Below are positions 57,173 through 64,000 of a stretch of DNA of 64,000 bases, piece after piece. The stretch's first letter is position 1. Each line of letters opens with the position of its first letter. Made by a program: the position numbers and the translations under genes. Source of the DNA: Symbiodinium natans (taxonomy: Eukaryota > Sar > Dinophyceae > Suessiales > Symbiodiniaceae); NCBI GenBank assembly GCA_905221605.1, contig CAJNDS010002245.1, forward strand, positions 340,044 through 404,043. Direction: 5' to 3'. A model generated the notes under the pieces. The model searched no databases. It was not told the origin of the DNA and worked only from the letters and a program-made list of their open reading frames with translations.

Positions 57173-57633
57173 GAGCCTCTCAGAACCCTAACTCCTAAAC
57201 CCTAAACCCTAAACCCCAAACCCTAAACCCTAAATCCTAAACCCTAAATCCTAAACCCTAAATCCTAAACCCTAAACCCTAAATCCTAAACCCCAAACCC
57301 TAAATCCCAAATCCTAAACCCTATAAGCTCTAAACCCTAAACCCCTACGCACTAGGCTATTAAGGGGGGGCACGGGCTGAGGCTTTGGGGTGTACACCCA
57401 CAGCAGCCCTTGTAATATGAAACGGCAATTCCGGGACCCTGGGTTCGAATAAGGAGCATTCCTAAGGCCTGGGCCGTTTAGGGTTCAGGGTTTAGGGTTT
57501 AGGGTTTAGGGGTTAGGGCTTAGGGCTTAGGGCTTAGGGCTTAGGGGTTTAATGTTAGGGGTTTAGGGTCTAGGGGTTTAGGGGTTTAGGGTTTAGGGTT
57601 AGGGGTAGTTTAGGGAGGGTGTAGGGTTGCAGA

Positions 57634-57716
57634 GTCTCAAGCACGAGCAGGAGGGAGGCTTCTATGTCCTGAACCTGAGCAAACGCCCAACACTGCCCTT
57701 CCTCGACCCCTGAACT
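57634..57716 (+). CDS. candidate terminal exon
   Basis: GGGTTGCAG acceptor; SLKHEQEGGFYVLNLSKRPT then LPFLDP and TGA. The minus strand is open too, but its frame runs through a poly-G element. Confidence 0.48.
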
Positions 57717-57730
57717 ATCCAACCCCAAAG

Positions 57731-57850
57731 ACCACAATTTGTTTAAGACCCCCAAAAGGAAGGACATTCTAATCCCTATATTCCCCTTATAGAAGGAAGT
57801 GTTTTTCCTTCTATGGGGGGGGGGGGGGGGGCTTCTTAAGCAAGTGGTAG
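57731..57850. mobile_element. MITE family C, copy 3
   Basis: ACCACAATTTGTTTAAGACC and GCTTCTTAAGCAAGTGGTAG are inverted ends; poly-G near the right end; GAAGGAAGTGTTTTTCCTTC hairpin inside. Confidence 0.78.
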
Positions 57851-57923
57851 TTTGAGGCTTAGGGCTTGTCATTGCGGCGTTTGGGTGGTCCGCCTCACAT
57901 GGCCCCGACCCTTGGTGGAGGTT

Positions 57924-58218
57924 CTTAGTACCTGAGTGAGTACACTTTACATTTGTTGGGTTTGAACTGAATAAAAGAGAGATTAAAATGTGAAAATAGA
58001 TGAGAAATGTATGAAAAATCCTTTATAGATTATGTGGGTTGGTGGTCTCTGTAAGTAGGGTTTCTGTTGTATAGGACATGTAGTAAGTGGGGTCCCTATT
58101 AGGGTATCTAAGGGCTATATTAAGGTATCAGGTTAACAGATAAAGAGGCCACCGACCTTTATCATTTATAGAACCGGAAGTGTACACTTTTTTGGGCCTT
58201 CTGAACTCAGCAACTCAA
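57924..58218 (+). mobile_element. MITE family A, copy 5, expanded by a nested insertion
   Basis: TTAGTACCTGAGTGAGTACA ... GAACTCAGCAACTCAA, flanked by AGGTT on both sides (5-bp target-site duplication). The interior carries extra AT-rich sequence with its own inverted ends (GGTTGGTGGTCTCTGT / ACAGATAAAGAGGCCACCGA). Confidence 0.85.
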
Positions 58219-58224
58219 AGGTTT

Positions 58225-58308
58225 CTAAAGTACTGGTTCTGTTGGATACAGCAGGATATAGAGCAGTAAGGTCGCCCTCAAATAGTTGCATCCGTCAAAG
58301 GGGACTCC
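58225..58308 (+). CDS. candidate exon
   Basis: KVLVLLDTAGYRAVRSPSNS then CIRQRGL. D-T-A-G recalls the G3 box of small GTPases, but nothing else of that fold is seen. Confidence 0.42.
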
Positions 58309-58435
58309 TAAACCCTAAACCCTAAACCCTAAACCCTAAACCCTAAACCCTAAACCCTAAACCCTAAACCCTAACCCTAAACCCTAAACCCTAAACCCTA
58401 AACCCTGTACAACCCTAAACCGACCATATTAAGGG

Positions 58436-58512
58436 CCCGTACAACTATCCGAAGAAAGGTACGAGACCGCGGTCAGCGCCGTCAACAGGGGTCGCTGCAT
58501 TGTGCGCCTTGG
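58436..58512 (+). CDS. candidate internal exon with GTGAGT donor
   Basis: VQLSEERYETAVSAVNRGRC then IVRL, donor GTGAGTGG (full consensus). C-strand left, G-strand right. Confidence 0.6.
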
Positions 58513-58847
58513 GTGAGTGGCTTTGGGGTGCGGAGTTTAGGGTTTAGGCTTTTTACCATAGGGTTTAGGGTTTCGGGTGTATGACTACAGGGTTTAGGGT
58601 TTGGGTTTAGAGTTTAATTAGGAACAACTTCACAATTAAATTGCAAGGACTTCACCTCCTGTTTCTGGCCTAGTTACAACAACCTTCCGGGGCCCTCATT
58701 TAAATCTAACGAATCTCCCAAACCCTTGTCCCGGAACCACGAAAACCCTCCAAGAAGCCTAATTAGGGAAGCCTAGCCCTAAACCCTAAACGATCAGGCA
58801 AGCCTACTTGAAGGTACATGGGTACTAGTGTAGGTAGGGTTGCAAGA

Positions 58848-58914
58848 GCCTCGAATACGGCTTCAACTTCTACCCCCAGAGTATGGTCATTCTTCGAAAC
58901 GACGGTCCCTCGTT
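58848..58914 (+). CDS. candidate internal exon
   Basis: SLEYGFNFYPQSMVILRNDG then PSL, donor GTACCC. Aromatic-rich and convincing. Confidence 0.52.
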
Positions 58915-58917
58915 GGG

Positions 58918-59150
58918 TACCCTAAACCCTAAACCCTAAACCCTAAACCCTAAACCCTAAACCCTAAACCCTAAACCCTAAACCCTAAACCTAAACCCTA
59001 AACCCTAAGTAGTAAGTAATGAGGGGGCGCGCCCTTATGATAAAGACCCTGGAAGGGACCCCAATTTAGACAATCCTCCAGGCCCTAAACCCTAAACCCT
59101 AAACCCTAAACCCTAAACCCTAAACCCTAAACCCTAAACCCTAAACCCTA
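58918..59150 (-). repeat. two (CCCTAAA)n arrays around a short island
   Basis: Arrays 58,918-59,007 and 59,085-59,150. The island between (59,022-59,083) has the frame GARPYDKDPGRDPNLDNPPG. Confidence 0.93.
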
Positions 59151-59151
59151 A

Positions 59152-59214
59152 ACTTCACGTGGCCCTCCTAGTCCACCCCAAGAGGTACCAGTGGGGTTGA
59201 GGCACCGCTCGGGG
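59152..59214 (+). CDS. candidate internal exon with GTGAGT donor
   Basis: TSRGPPSPPQEVPVGLRHRS then a Gly codon and GTGAGTCGC. Pro-rich. The next acceptor CCCCTCCCCGCCCGCAG at about 59,601 opens a short segment ILRYVHIQPP. Confidence 0.5.
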
Positions 59215-59790
59215 TGAGTCGCTTGGTTTGTTTCCTTGGCGTCCCTAGACCCTAAACCCTGAACCCTGATCCCGAAACCCTAAACCCTAAACCCTAAGCC
59301 TTAAACCCTAAACCCTAAACCCTTAACCCTAAACCCTAAACCCTAAACCCTAAACCCTAAACCCTAAACCCTAAAACCTAAACCCTAAACCCTAAACCCT
59401 AAACCCTAAACCCTAAACCCTAAACCCTAAACCCTATCCCTGACGGGAGTTCAGGCCCTTTAGGGTTGGTTTCGAGTACAGCAGTGTAGTTTAGGGTTTA
59501 GGGTCTAGGGATTAGGACTCAGGGGTTAGGGTTTAGGGTTGATCTTCGAGACATCTCTGCGCCCGTCTTCAGCCTGATCCCCTCCCCGCCCGCAGATTCT
59601 ACGCTATGTGCACATTCAACCGCCTAAGCCCTCAACCCTAAACCCCATAAGGCGAAGGGTCTCAGCCAAAAATGCCTAAATCCCTACTAGATCCCTAAAA
59701 CCCCCAAACTCTAAAACCCCTAAACGCCTAAACCTTAAACCCCTAAACCCCTAAATTCCGAAACCCTAAACCCTAAACCCTAAACCCAGG

Positions 59791-59870
59791 ATGCAGAGTG
59801 TGGCCTCAACCCGCAAGCTCACGAAGAAAGATGAGAGTCGAGTCGCGCGGCGAGAAGAACTAGCCGAGAT
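59791..59870 (+). CDS. candidate first exon, lysine/arginine-rich
   Basis: ATG follows CCCAGG directly: MQSVASTRKLTKKDESRVAR then REELAEIG, ending in the poly-G tract. Strongly protein-like; with 60,240-60,790 it probably forms one + strand gene. Confidence 0.6.
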
Positions 59871-59982
59871 CGGGGGGGGGGGGGGGGGGGGGGGTAGGGG
59901 GGTTAGGGGGGGGTAGGGGGGGGGGGGGGGGGGGGTGGGGGGTGGGGGTTGGGGGGTGGGGGGGGGTGTAGGGGGGGGGTTT
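59871..59982 (+). repeat. 110-bp G-rich tract
   Basis: Runs of G up to 20 with single T, TA or TT interruptions (TAGG, GGGTGGGG). Strong G-quadruplex potential at the 5' side of a presumed intron. Confidence 0.97.
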
Positions 59983-59983
59983 C

Positions 59984-60186
59984 GCTAGATGAGGGTGCGC
60001 ATGAAGGGACCGCAATTTTGGGGAACTGCCCCTATCAGATTGTTTGTAGGTGGAGACCCGCTTATTGTGCTTAACCGGGGAGTTCCCAAGAAAGGTTTCC
60101 CAGTGCCCAGCCCTCTACGCCATACATGTGATAAAAAGGTTAAGGGGCTTCCTTTCTCCCTTGAAACCCTGAGCCCAAAACTCTAA
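59984..60186 (+). CDS. candidate exon
   Basis: Frames LDEGAHEGTAILGNCPYQIV then CRWRPAYCA, and RMKGPQFWGTAPIRLFVGGD then PLIVLNRGVPKKGFPVPSPL. Both open; TTT|GTAGGT at 60,044 is a possible donor for the first. Confidence 0.42.
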
Positions 60187-60239
60187 AACCTGAACCCTAG
60201 ACCCCTAAAACCCTATAGCGCTAAACCTGAAAGCCTGAA

Positions 60240-60337
60240 ACCTCTACGCTTAAGAAGGTTACGGAGCAGGAACTGACGGAGCTGCTAGAAGAGATGTTGG
60301 GGAATGCGTGCGAGGAGCGCACGAAGGTGCTGAAAGG
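60240..60337 (+). CDS. candidate internal exon, charged helix
   Basis: STLKKVTEQELTELLEEMLG then NACEERTKVLK. Typical amphipathic helices; C-strand-like left, G-strand array right. One of the most convincing islands. Confidence 0.65.
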
Positions 60338-60380
60338 ATTTAGGGTTTAGGGTTTAGGGTTTAGGGTTTAGGGTTTAGGA

Positions 60381-60463
60381 TTCCTGGTGCGGAGCTTGTC
60401 TTTCGCAAGGGTCCACTGCTCAGGGTTAAAGCTGAGACAATCGCTTTGTTCAGGCGCTCGCGG
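60381..60463 (+). CDS. candidate internal exon
   Basis: IPGAELVFRKGPLLRVKAET then IALFRRSR, followed by a GGTTTG/GTTTGT donor-like start. Convincing; probably same gene as 60,240-60,337. Confidence 0.6.
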
Positions 60464-60683
60464 TTTGTGGGGTTTCGAGGTTTCGGGCTTTGGGCCTGGG
60501 TGCGCGGGCAGTGGCGTAAACCCTAAACGCTAAACCCCAAACCCTGAACCCTGAGCCCGAAACCCTTAACAACCCAAACCCTAAACACAAACCCTATGCG
60601 GTTTAGGGTTTGGGGTGAACCCAGCACCTGAACCCGCCCTCCAGGAACCCTAAACCCTAAACCCTAAACCCTAAACCCTATGG

Positions 60684-60789
60684 TCCGCTCGTTGTTCCCT
60701 GAAGGACATCTCGGAGCTCCGTCGCGCCTTGGTACTTTTGGCCGAAAGTGGCCGTGTGGACCGAGCCGAGGCAGGATCGAGTTCGGTGG
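60684..60789 (+). CDS. candidate internal exon
   Basis: SARCSLKDISELRRALVLLA then ESGRVDRAEAGSSSV. Helical; C-strand left, G-strand right. With the two islands before it this outlines a protein of several helices, family unknown. Confidence 0.62.
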
Positions 60790-60831
60790 GTTTAGGGTTT
60801 AGGGTTTAGGGTTTAGGGTTTAGGGTTTAGG

Positions 60832-60955
60832 GGGTGGGGTGGGGGCGGGGTGGGGGTGGGGGTGGGGGTGGGGGTGGGTGGGGGTGGGGGTCGGGGCGTA
60901 GGCGGGGGTGGGGGCTGGGTCGCGGCAGGGGTGGTCGGGTGGGGGTGTTTTTTTT
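60832..60955 (+). repeat. GGGGGTG repeat tract
   Basis: About 120 bp of GGGGTGGGGGTG with a few C, following a TTTAGGG array; second G-quadruplex-prone tract in the same candidate gene. Confidence 0.96.
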
Positions 60956-61239
60956 TTCAGTACGGCAGCTTCGGGCTTAGGGTTTAGGTTGTTGCGGGTT
61001 ATTGTTGGTTTAGAGTTTGGCGGCTTGGGTTTCTTTTTCGCAATTGGGGCATTGGGGGGTTAGGGCTTATAGGCTTATAGACTTATGGTTTGGGGCTTTG
61101 GGAATTATGGAGGGAGGGCCCCATTCCCCCTGTATTACCACCATAGTTCAGCGATTCAGATGTTTAGTTATAGCAGCAGCTATAACCCTTAATCCTAAAC
61201 TAAACCCTAAACCCTAAACCCATAAATTCGTGGGTGACA

Positions 61240-61316
61240 CTCCCAGGCTTTCATTCGACTTGCTTGGCTGATGGCTCTCTTTCCCGTGGGTAATCGCCCT
61301 GCCAAGAGCGTGCTTT
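61240..61316 (+). CDS. candidate terminal exon
   Basis: QAFIRLAWLMALFPVGNRPA then KSVL and TAG after CCCAG. Hydrophobic. Confidence 0.38.
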
Positions 61317-61469
61317 AGGGTTAAGGGTTTAGGAATCTTATAAAGTCTGAGGGTTTACATAGCGGGGCATGATCAGGGTGGAACCGCTTCCTGCAAGTTG
61401 GGATGAACGATAAGCCCTCAACTTAGCCTCTGCGATGGGTTAGGGTTTGCGGTTTGGGTTTATCTAAGA

Positions 61470-61588
61470 GTAGTTCTATGGTCCTTTGGTCCCTTACCTT
61501 CTTTTATGGGCCCTTGGGTTTTACAGTGTATATGCCGGGTATACAGGTCCCCCTTTTTCGGGCCCATATTGAGGGACCATGCAACTAC
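61470..61588. mobile_element. MITE family J, copy 2
   Basis: GTAGTTCTATGGTCCTTTGG at the left and GAGGGACCATGCAACTAC at the right are inverted ends; GGGCCC inside both halves. Confidence 0.8.
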
Positions 61589-61633
61589 CCTAAACCCTCA
61601 ACCCGAAACCCTAAACCCTAAACCCCAAACCCT

Positions 61634-61720
61634 CCTCAACTTTTAGACCCGAAGGTGGGAGGGGCCCAAGCTCGGAGGCTTTCTTCCAACAAGTGCGGCG
61701 GGACTTCCCAGAGGCCTCCT
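61634..61720 (+). CDS. candidate internal exon with CAG|GTTTAGG donor
   Basis: TFRPEGGRGPSSEAFFQQVR then RDFPEASC; CAG before GTTTAGG. The following repeat flips from G-strand to C-strand within 20 bp. Confidence 0.58.
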
Positions 61721-61987
61721 GCAGGTTTAGGGTTGAGGGTAAACCCTAAACCCTAAACCCTAAACCCTAAACCCTAAGCCCTAAGCCCTAAACCCTGCTG
61801 AGGGTTTAGGGTTGGGGGGCCCCAAGAAGCCACTGAGATGAGCTCTAAACCCTAAACCCTAAACCCTAAACCCTAAACCCTAAACCCTAAACCCTAAACC
61901 CTAAACCCCAGAGCTTTCTGCGCCCAGCCCGAAGGCGCCCTGAGCTTTAACTTGAGTTTAGTTTAGGTCTTCGGCGGAGGGGCCCCG

Positions 61988-62060
61988 TAAGCCGGCTGCA
62001 GAAGCGATCCATTCTTTTTCATTGCAGCCGCCCCGAGTGGATACTTTCCAAAAATAGCGG
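61988..62060 (+). other. possible intron end with strong acceptor
   Basis: CCATTCTTTTTCATTGCAG at about 62,009-62,027 is a consensus acceptor; GTAAGC at 61,988 would make a 40-bp intron, too short to trust. The sequence after it (PEWILSKNSGGSI in one frame) is a possible terminal exon. Confidence 0.4.
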
Positions 62061-62151
62061 GGGATCCATTTAAAGTTTAAAGCTGTATCTACTGGCGGGT
62101 TTAGGGTTTAGGGTTTAGGGTTTAGGGTTTAGGGTTTAGGGTTTAGGGTTT

Positions 62152-62285
62152 AGGGGGGGGGGGGTTCTGGAGGGTAGGTACCTCGCGAAACTTAGGGAAG
62201 CTTAGGGAGCCTTAGGGAGTAGTGGGGAGTGTTCGGGAACCTTGGGTTACATGCCCCCCTTTAGCCCCCCCTCCTTAAGAACCCT
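62152..62285. mobile_element. MITE family B, copy 4
   Basis: GGGGGGTTCTGGAGGG at the left and CCCCCCTCCTTAAGAACCCT at the right are inverted; core GGTACCTCGCGAAACTTAGG. Confidence 0.8.
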
Positions 62286-62456
62286 ATAATCAAGAGGTGA
62301 CTGAACTCTGCTGAATACAAGGGACCATATTTTACAAGGGACCATTTAGAGAATTTGGGCGCGCACCTAGTGGCCTTGAAGCCTTAACTGCCTGACTCCT
62401 GAGCAGAAGGGTGGAATCAGGGTGTGGGTTTAGAGTTAGGGTTTAGGGTTTGTGCC

Positions 62457-62545
62457 TCACGAGATCCAAAGGAACCGATGCGGAGTCTTTAAATGCAAGC
62501 AGATGCCGTGGCTGATGCTGAAAGTGGGGGGGTTTCCTTAGGGCA
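62457..62545 (+). CDS. candidate terminal exon
   Basis: HEIQRNRCGVFKCKQMPWLM then LKVGGFP and TAG. Convincing; a short island at 62,607-62,650 (PVYQEARALVLIAT) and one at 62,703-62,783 (GPSWPDEMAVWEWPVSRDFE, stop) follow. Confidence 0.48.
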
Positions 62546-62935
62546 GAACACGAAACCCTATGAGCCCTGTTTAGGGTTTAGGGATTAGGGTTTAGGGTTT
62601 TAGGTCCTGTTTACCAGGAAGCCCGTGCACTCGTACTCATTGCCACGGTTTAGGGTTTAGGTTTAGGGTTTAGGGTTTAGGGTTTAGGGTTTAGGGTTTA
62701 TAGGGTCCCTCTTGGCCCGATGAGATGGCAGTATGGGAGTGGCCTGTTTCTAGGGACTTCGAGTTTGGTTCTGGGCTTTGAGTTGAGAATTTCTCCCCGG
62801 CCCCTAAAAGCTCAATTAGGGGCAACCAAGCCCTAAACCCTAAAACTCCAAATGATTCGGTGTTTGGGGTTTAGGGTCTAAAGTTCTAACCCTCGACCCT
62901 AAACCCTAAACCCTAAACCCTAAACCCTAAACCCC

Positions 62936-63010
62936 GAAGTGCTCAGACGGAGGCCGCCGATGCCATGGCAGCTCCATACGCAGCGGCAGGTCTTTTCAAG
63001 GAGGCTCCTG
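62936..63010 (+). CDS. candidate internal exon, Ala-rich
   Basis: RSAQTEAADAMAAPYAAAGL then FKEAPG between C-strand and G-strand arrays. Confidence 0.55.
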
Positions 63011-63089
63011 GGTTTAGGGTTTAGGGTTTAGGGTTTAGGGTTTAGGGTGCAGAATTCAGGTGTACCTGTGTCCCCTATCACTATTATAG

Positions 63090-63235
63090 GGTGTTTGGTG
63101 TATGAGGTTTCGGGTGTTGGGGTTACAGGGACGTGCCCCGCAACTTGGCGAGTCGTTTCTTACACACTTGCGGCTTGCGGTGGCCTCCCTCCACTCAGAC
63201 AGGCACCGCCACGGAGGCCCCAATCCTGTGTTTAG
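63090..63235 (+). CDS. candidate exon after TTACAG
   Basis: GGGGTTACAG acceptor; DVPRNLASRFLHTCGLRWPP then STQTGTATEAPILCL, with two other open frames. Confidence 0.4.
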
Positions 63236-63249
63236 AGCTTAGGGTTATA

Positions 63250-63410
63250 GTAGTTTAGGGTTAGGGTTTAGGGTTTAGGGTTTAGGGTTTAGGGTTTAGG
63301 GTTTAGGGTTTAGGGTTTAGGGTTTAGGGTTTAGGGTTTAGGGTTTAGGGTGTAGTAGTTTAGGGTGTAGTAGTTTAGGGTTTAGGGTTTGGGGTTTAGG
63401 GTTTAGGGTT
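63250..63410 (+). repeat. (TTTAGGG)n array with GTAGTTTAGGG variants
   Basis: About 15 clean units followed by longer variants. Confidence 0.96.
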
Positions 63411-63415
63411 CAGGG

Positions 63416-63553
63416 TTACTCCAAAAAATGCGGCTGCTGATCGGGAACGTGCTCATCAGGAGGGTTCCGGATCTGGGATTTGGGGTAACTGAAGTTCAGA
63501 AACTCCGAAGGGGAGGAAGCCAACAACAATTGCAAAGTCTCGTGGAGGCTGTT
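63416..63553 (+). CDS. candidate exon, 46 codons, convincing
   Basis: LLQKMRLLIGNVLIRRVPDL, GFGVTEVQKLRRGGSQQQLQ, SLVEAV, then TAG or a GTTTAG donor. Helical and basic. Family unknown. Confidence 0.6.
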
Positions 63554-63813
63554 TAGGGTTTAGGGTTGAGGGTTTCGGGTAGAGGTCCCAATCTCGAAAA
63601 GTAGACACTTGACCTATTGTAGGATTCAGGGTGTAAGTCTTTAAGGCCCCTCGAAGCTACGAAAAGCCGAATGCCAATAAGCCACCAAACCCGAAACCTC
63701 GAAAGCCTCCCCCAGTAACCCCCAAACCCCTGAATCCCTAAACCCTAAACCCTAAACCCTACATAAACCCTAAACCCTAAATTTCAAATCCCTATACCCT
63801 AAACCCTAAACCC

Positions 63814-63919
63814 CTGATCGCTCTTTGGCCCAGGCAGCACGCTACGGGACGACGAGCTTGCTCGGGCTTCGTGCGGCGATGGAGGGGTGGCTGCGAGGCG
63901 CCATGGATCCATGGCGTAG
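63814..63919 (+). CDS. candidate internal exon with GTAGGG donor
   Basis: SLAQAARYGTTSLLGLRAAM then EGWLRGAMDPW; TTTGGCCCAG inside could be the acceptor. The donor GTAGGG starts the final G-strand array, which runs to the window end. The gene continues beyond. Confidence 0.58.
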
Positions 63920-64000
63920 GGTTTAGGGTTTAGGGTTTAGTAGGGTTTAGGGTTTAGGGTTTAGAAGGGTCTAGGGTTTAGTAGGGTTTAGGGTTTAGGG

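Noticed and set aside
57430-57465. tRNA fragment (GGGTTCGAAT)
   Set aside because: A B-box-like match only; no A box, no cloverleaf arms around it.
61988-62027. 40-bp intron GTAAGC...TTGCAG
   Set aside because: Shorter than plausible for spliceosomal introns in this setting; the acceptor may pair with an upstream donor instead.
1-64000. Chromosome end or subtelomere
   Set aside because: Arrays are short, in both orientations and spread evenly; no terminal block of one orientation is present at either window end.
1-64000. CRISPR array
   Set aside because: Regular repeats with unique spacers are superficially present, but the repeats are telomere heptamers, spacers vary from 20 to over 1,000 bp and no cas gene exists; the setting is eukaryotic.

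Overview
The window looks like nuclear DNA of an intron-rich eukaryote whose telomere repeat is TTTAGGG. A dinoflagellate or related alveolate is my first guess; chromerids and plants share the repeat. Short arrays of TTTAGGG/CCCTAAA and their variants recur every few hundred bases from end to end. Between them lie islands of 50-150 bp with balanced composition. There are no bacterial-type operons and no rRNA or tRNA that I can support. No open frame is long enough to be an intact intronless protein; the longest frames lie in a hairpin minisatellite and are artefacts.

The anchor result is a spliced gene on the + strand. Eleven islands between 9,328 and 26,352, read in order, spell a 2-oxoglutarate/Fe(II) dioxygenase of the isopenicillin-N-synthase-like type: N-terminal domain, an N-x-W-P segment, the HxD metal motif, the distal His, the R-x-S 2OG motif and a C-terminal tail with a stop. 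About 0.9 kb of coding sequence is spread over 17 kb, and the introns are made of telomere-type repeats, miniature transposons and other islands. One internal exon, between about 20.4 and 24.9 kb, was probably missed. This shows that islands can be exons and introns can be telomere-repeat DNA.

By the same reading (open frame, AG before, GT/GC after, protein-like composition) many other islands are probable exons, mostly on the + strand. The best clusters are 2.6-8.9 kb, 26.3-35.8 kb, 37.0-42.5 kb (including a clean 110-bp GTAAAG...CTACAG intron at 42,279-42,388), 44.9-52.6 kb, 54.5-59.6 kb and 59.8-63.9 kb. A minus-strand exon lies at 50,843-51,058 and a degraded minus-strand coding remnant at 14.78-15.36 kb. 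I could not assign families to these, and single open frames of about 100 bp in GC-rich DNA are weak evidence, so their confidence is moderate.

At least a dozen families of short terminal-inverted-repeat elements (MITE-like, 60-300 bp, called A to N here) are scattered through introns and exon edges. They include one clear nesting with both target-site duplications visible and one insertion that splits an open frame with a 4-bp duplication. The most unusual feature is polarity: an island that looks coding usually has CCCTAAA on its left and TTTAGGG on its right, so each exon looks like a tiny chromosome capped by telomeres at both ends, and each intron opens with G-strand repeat and closes with C-strand repeat.
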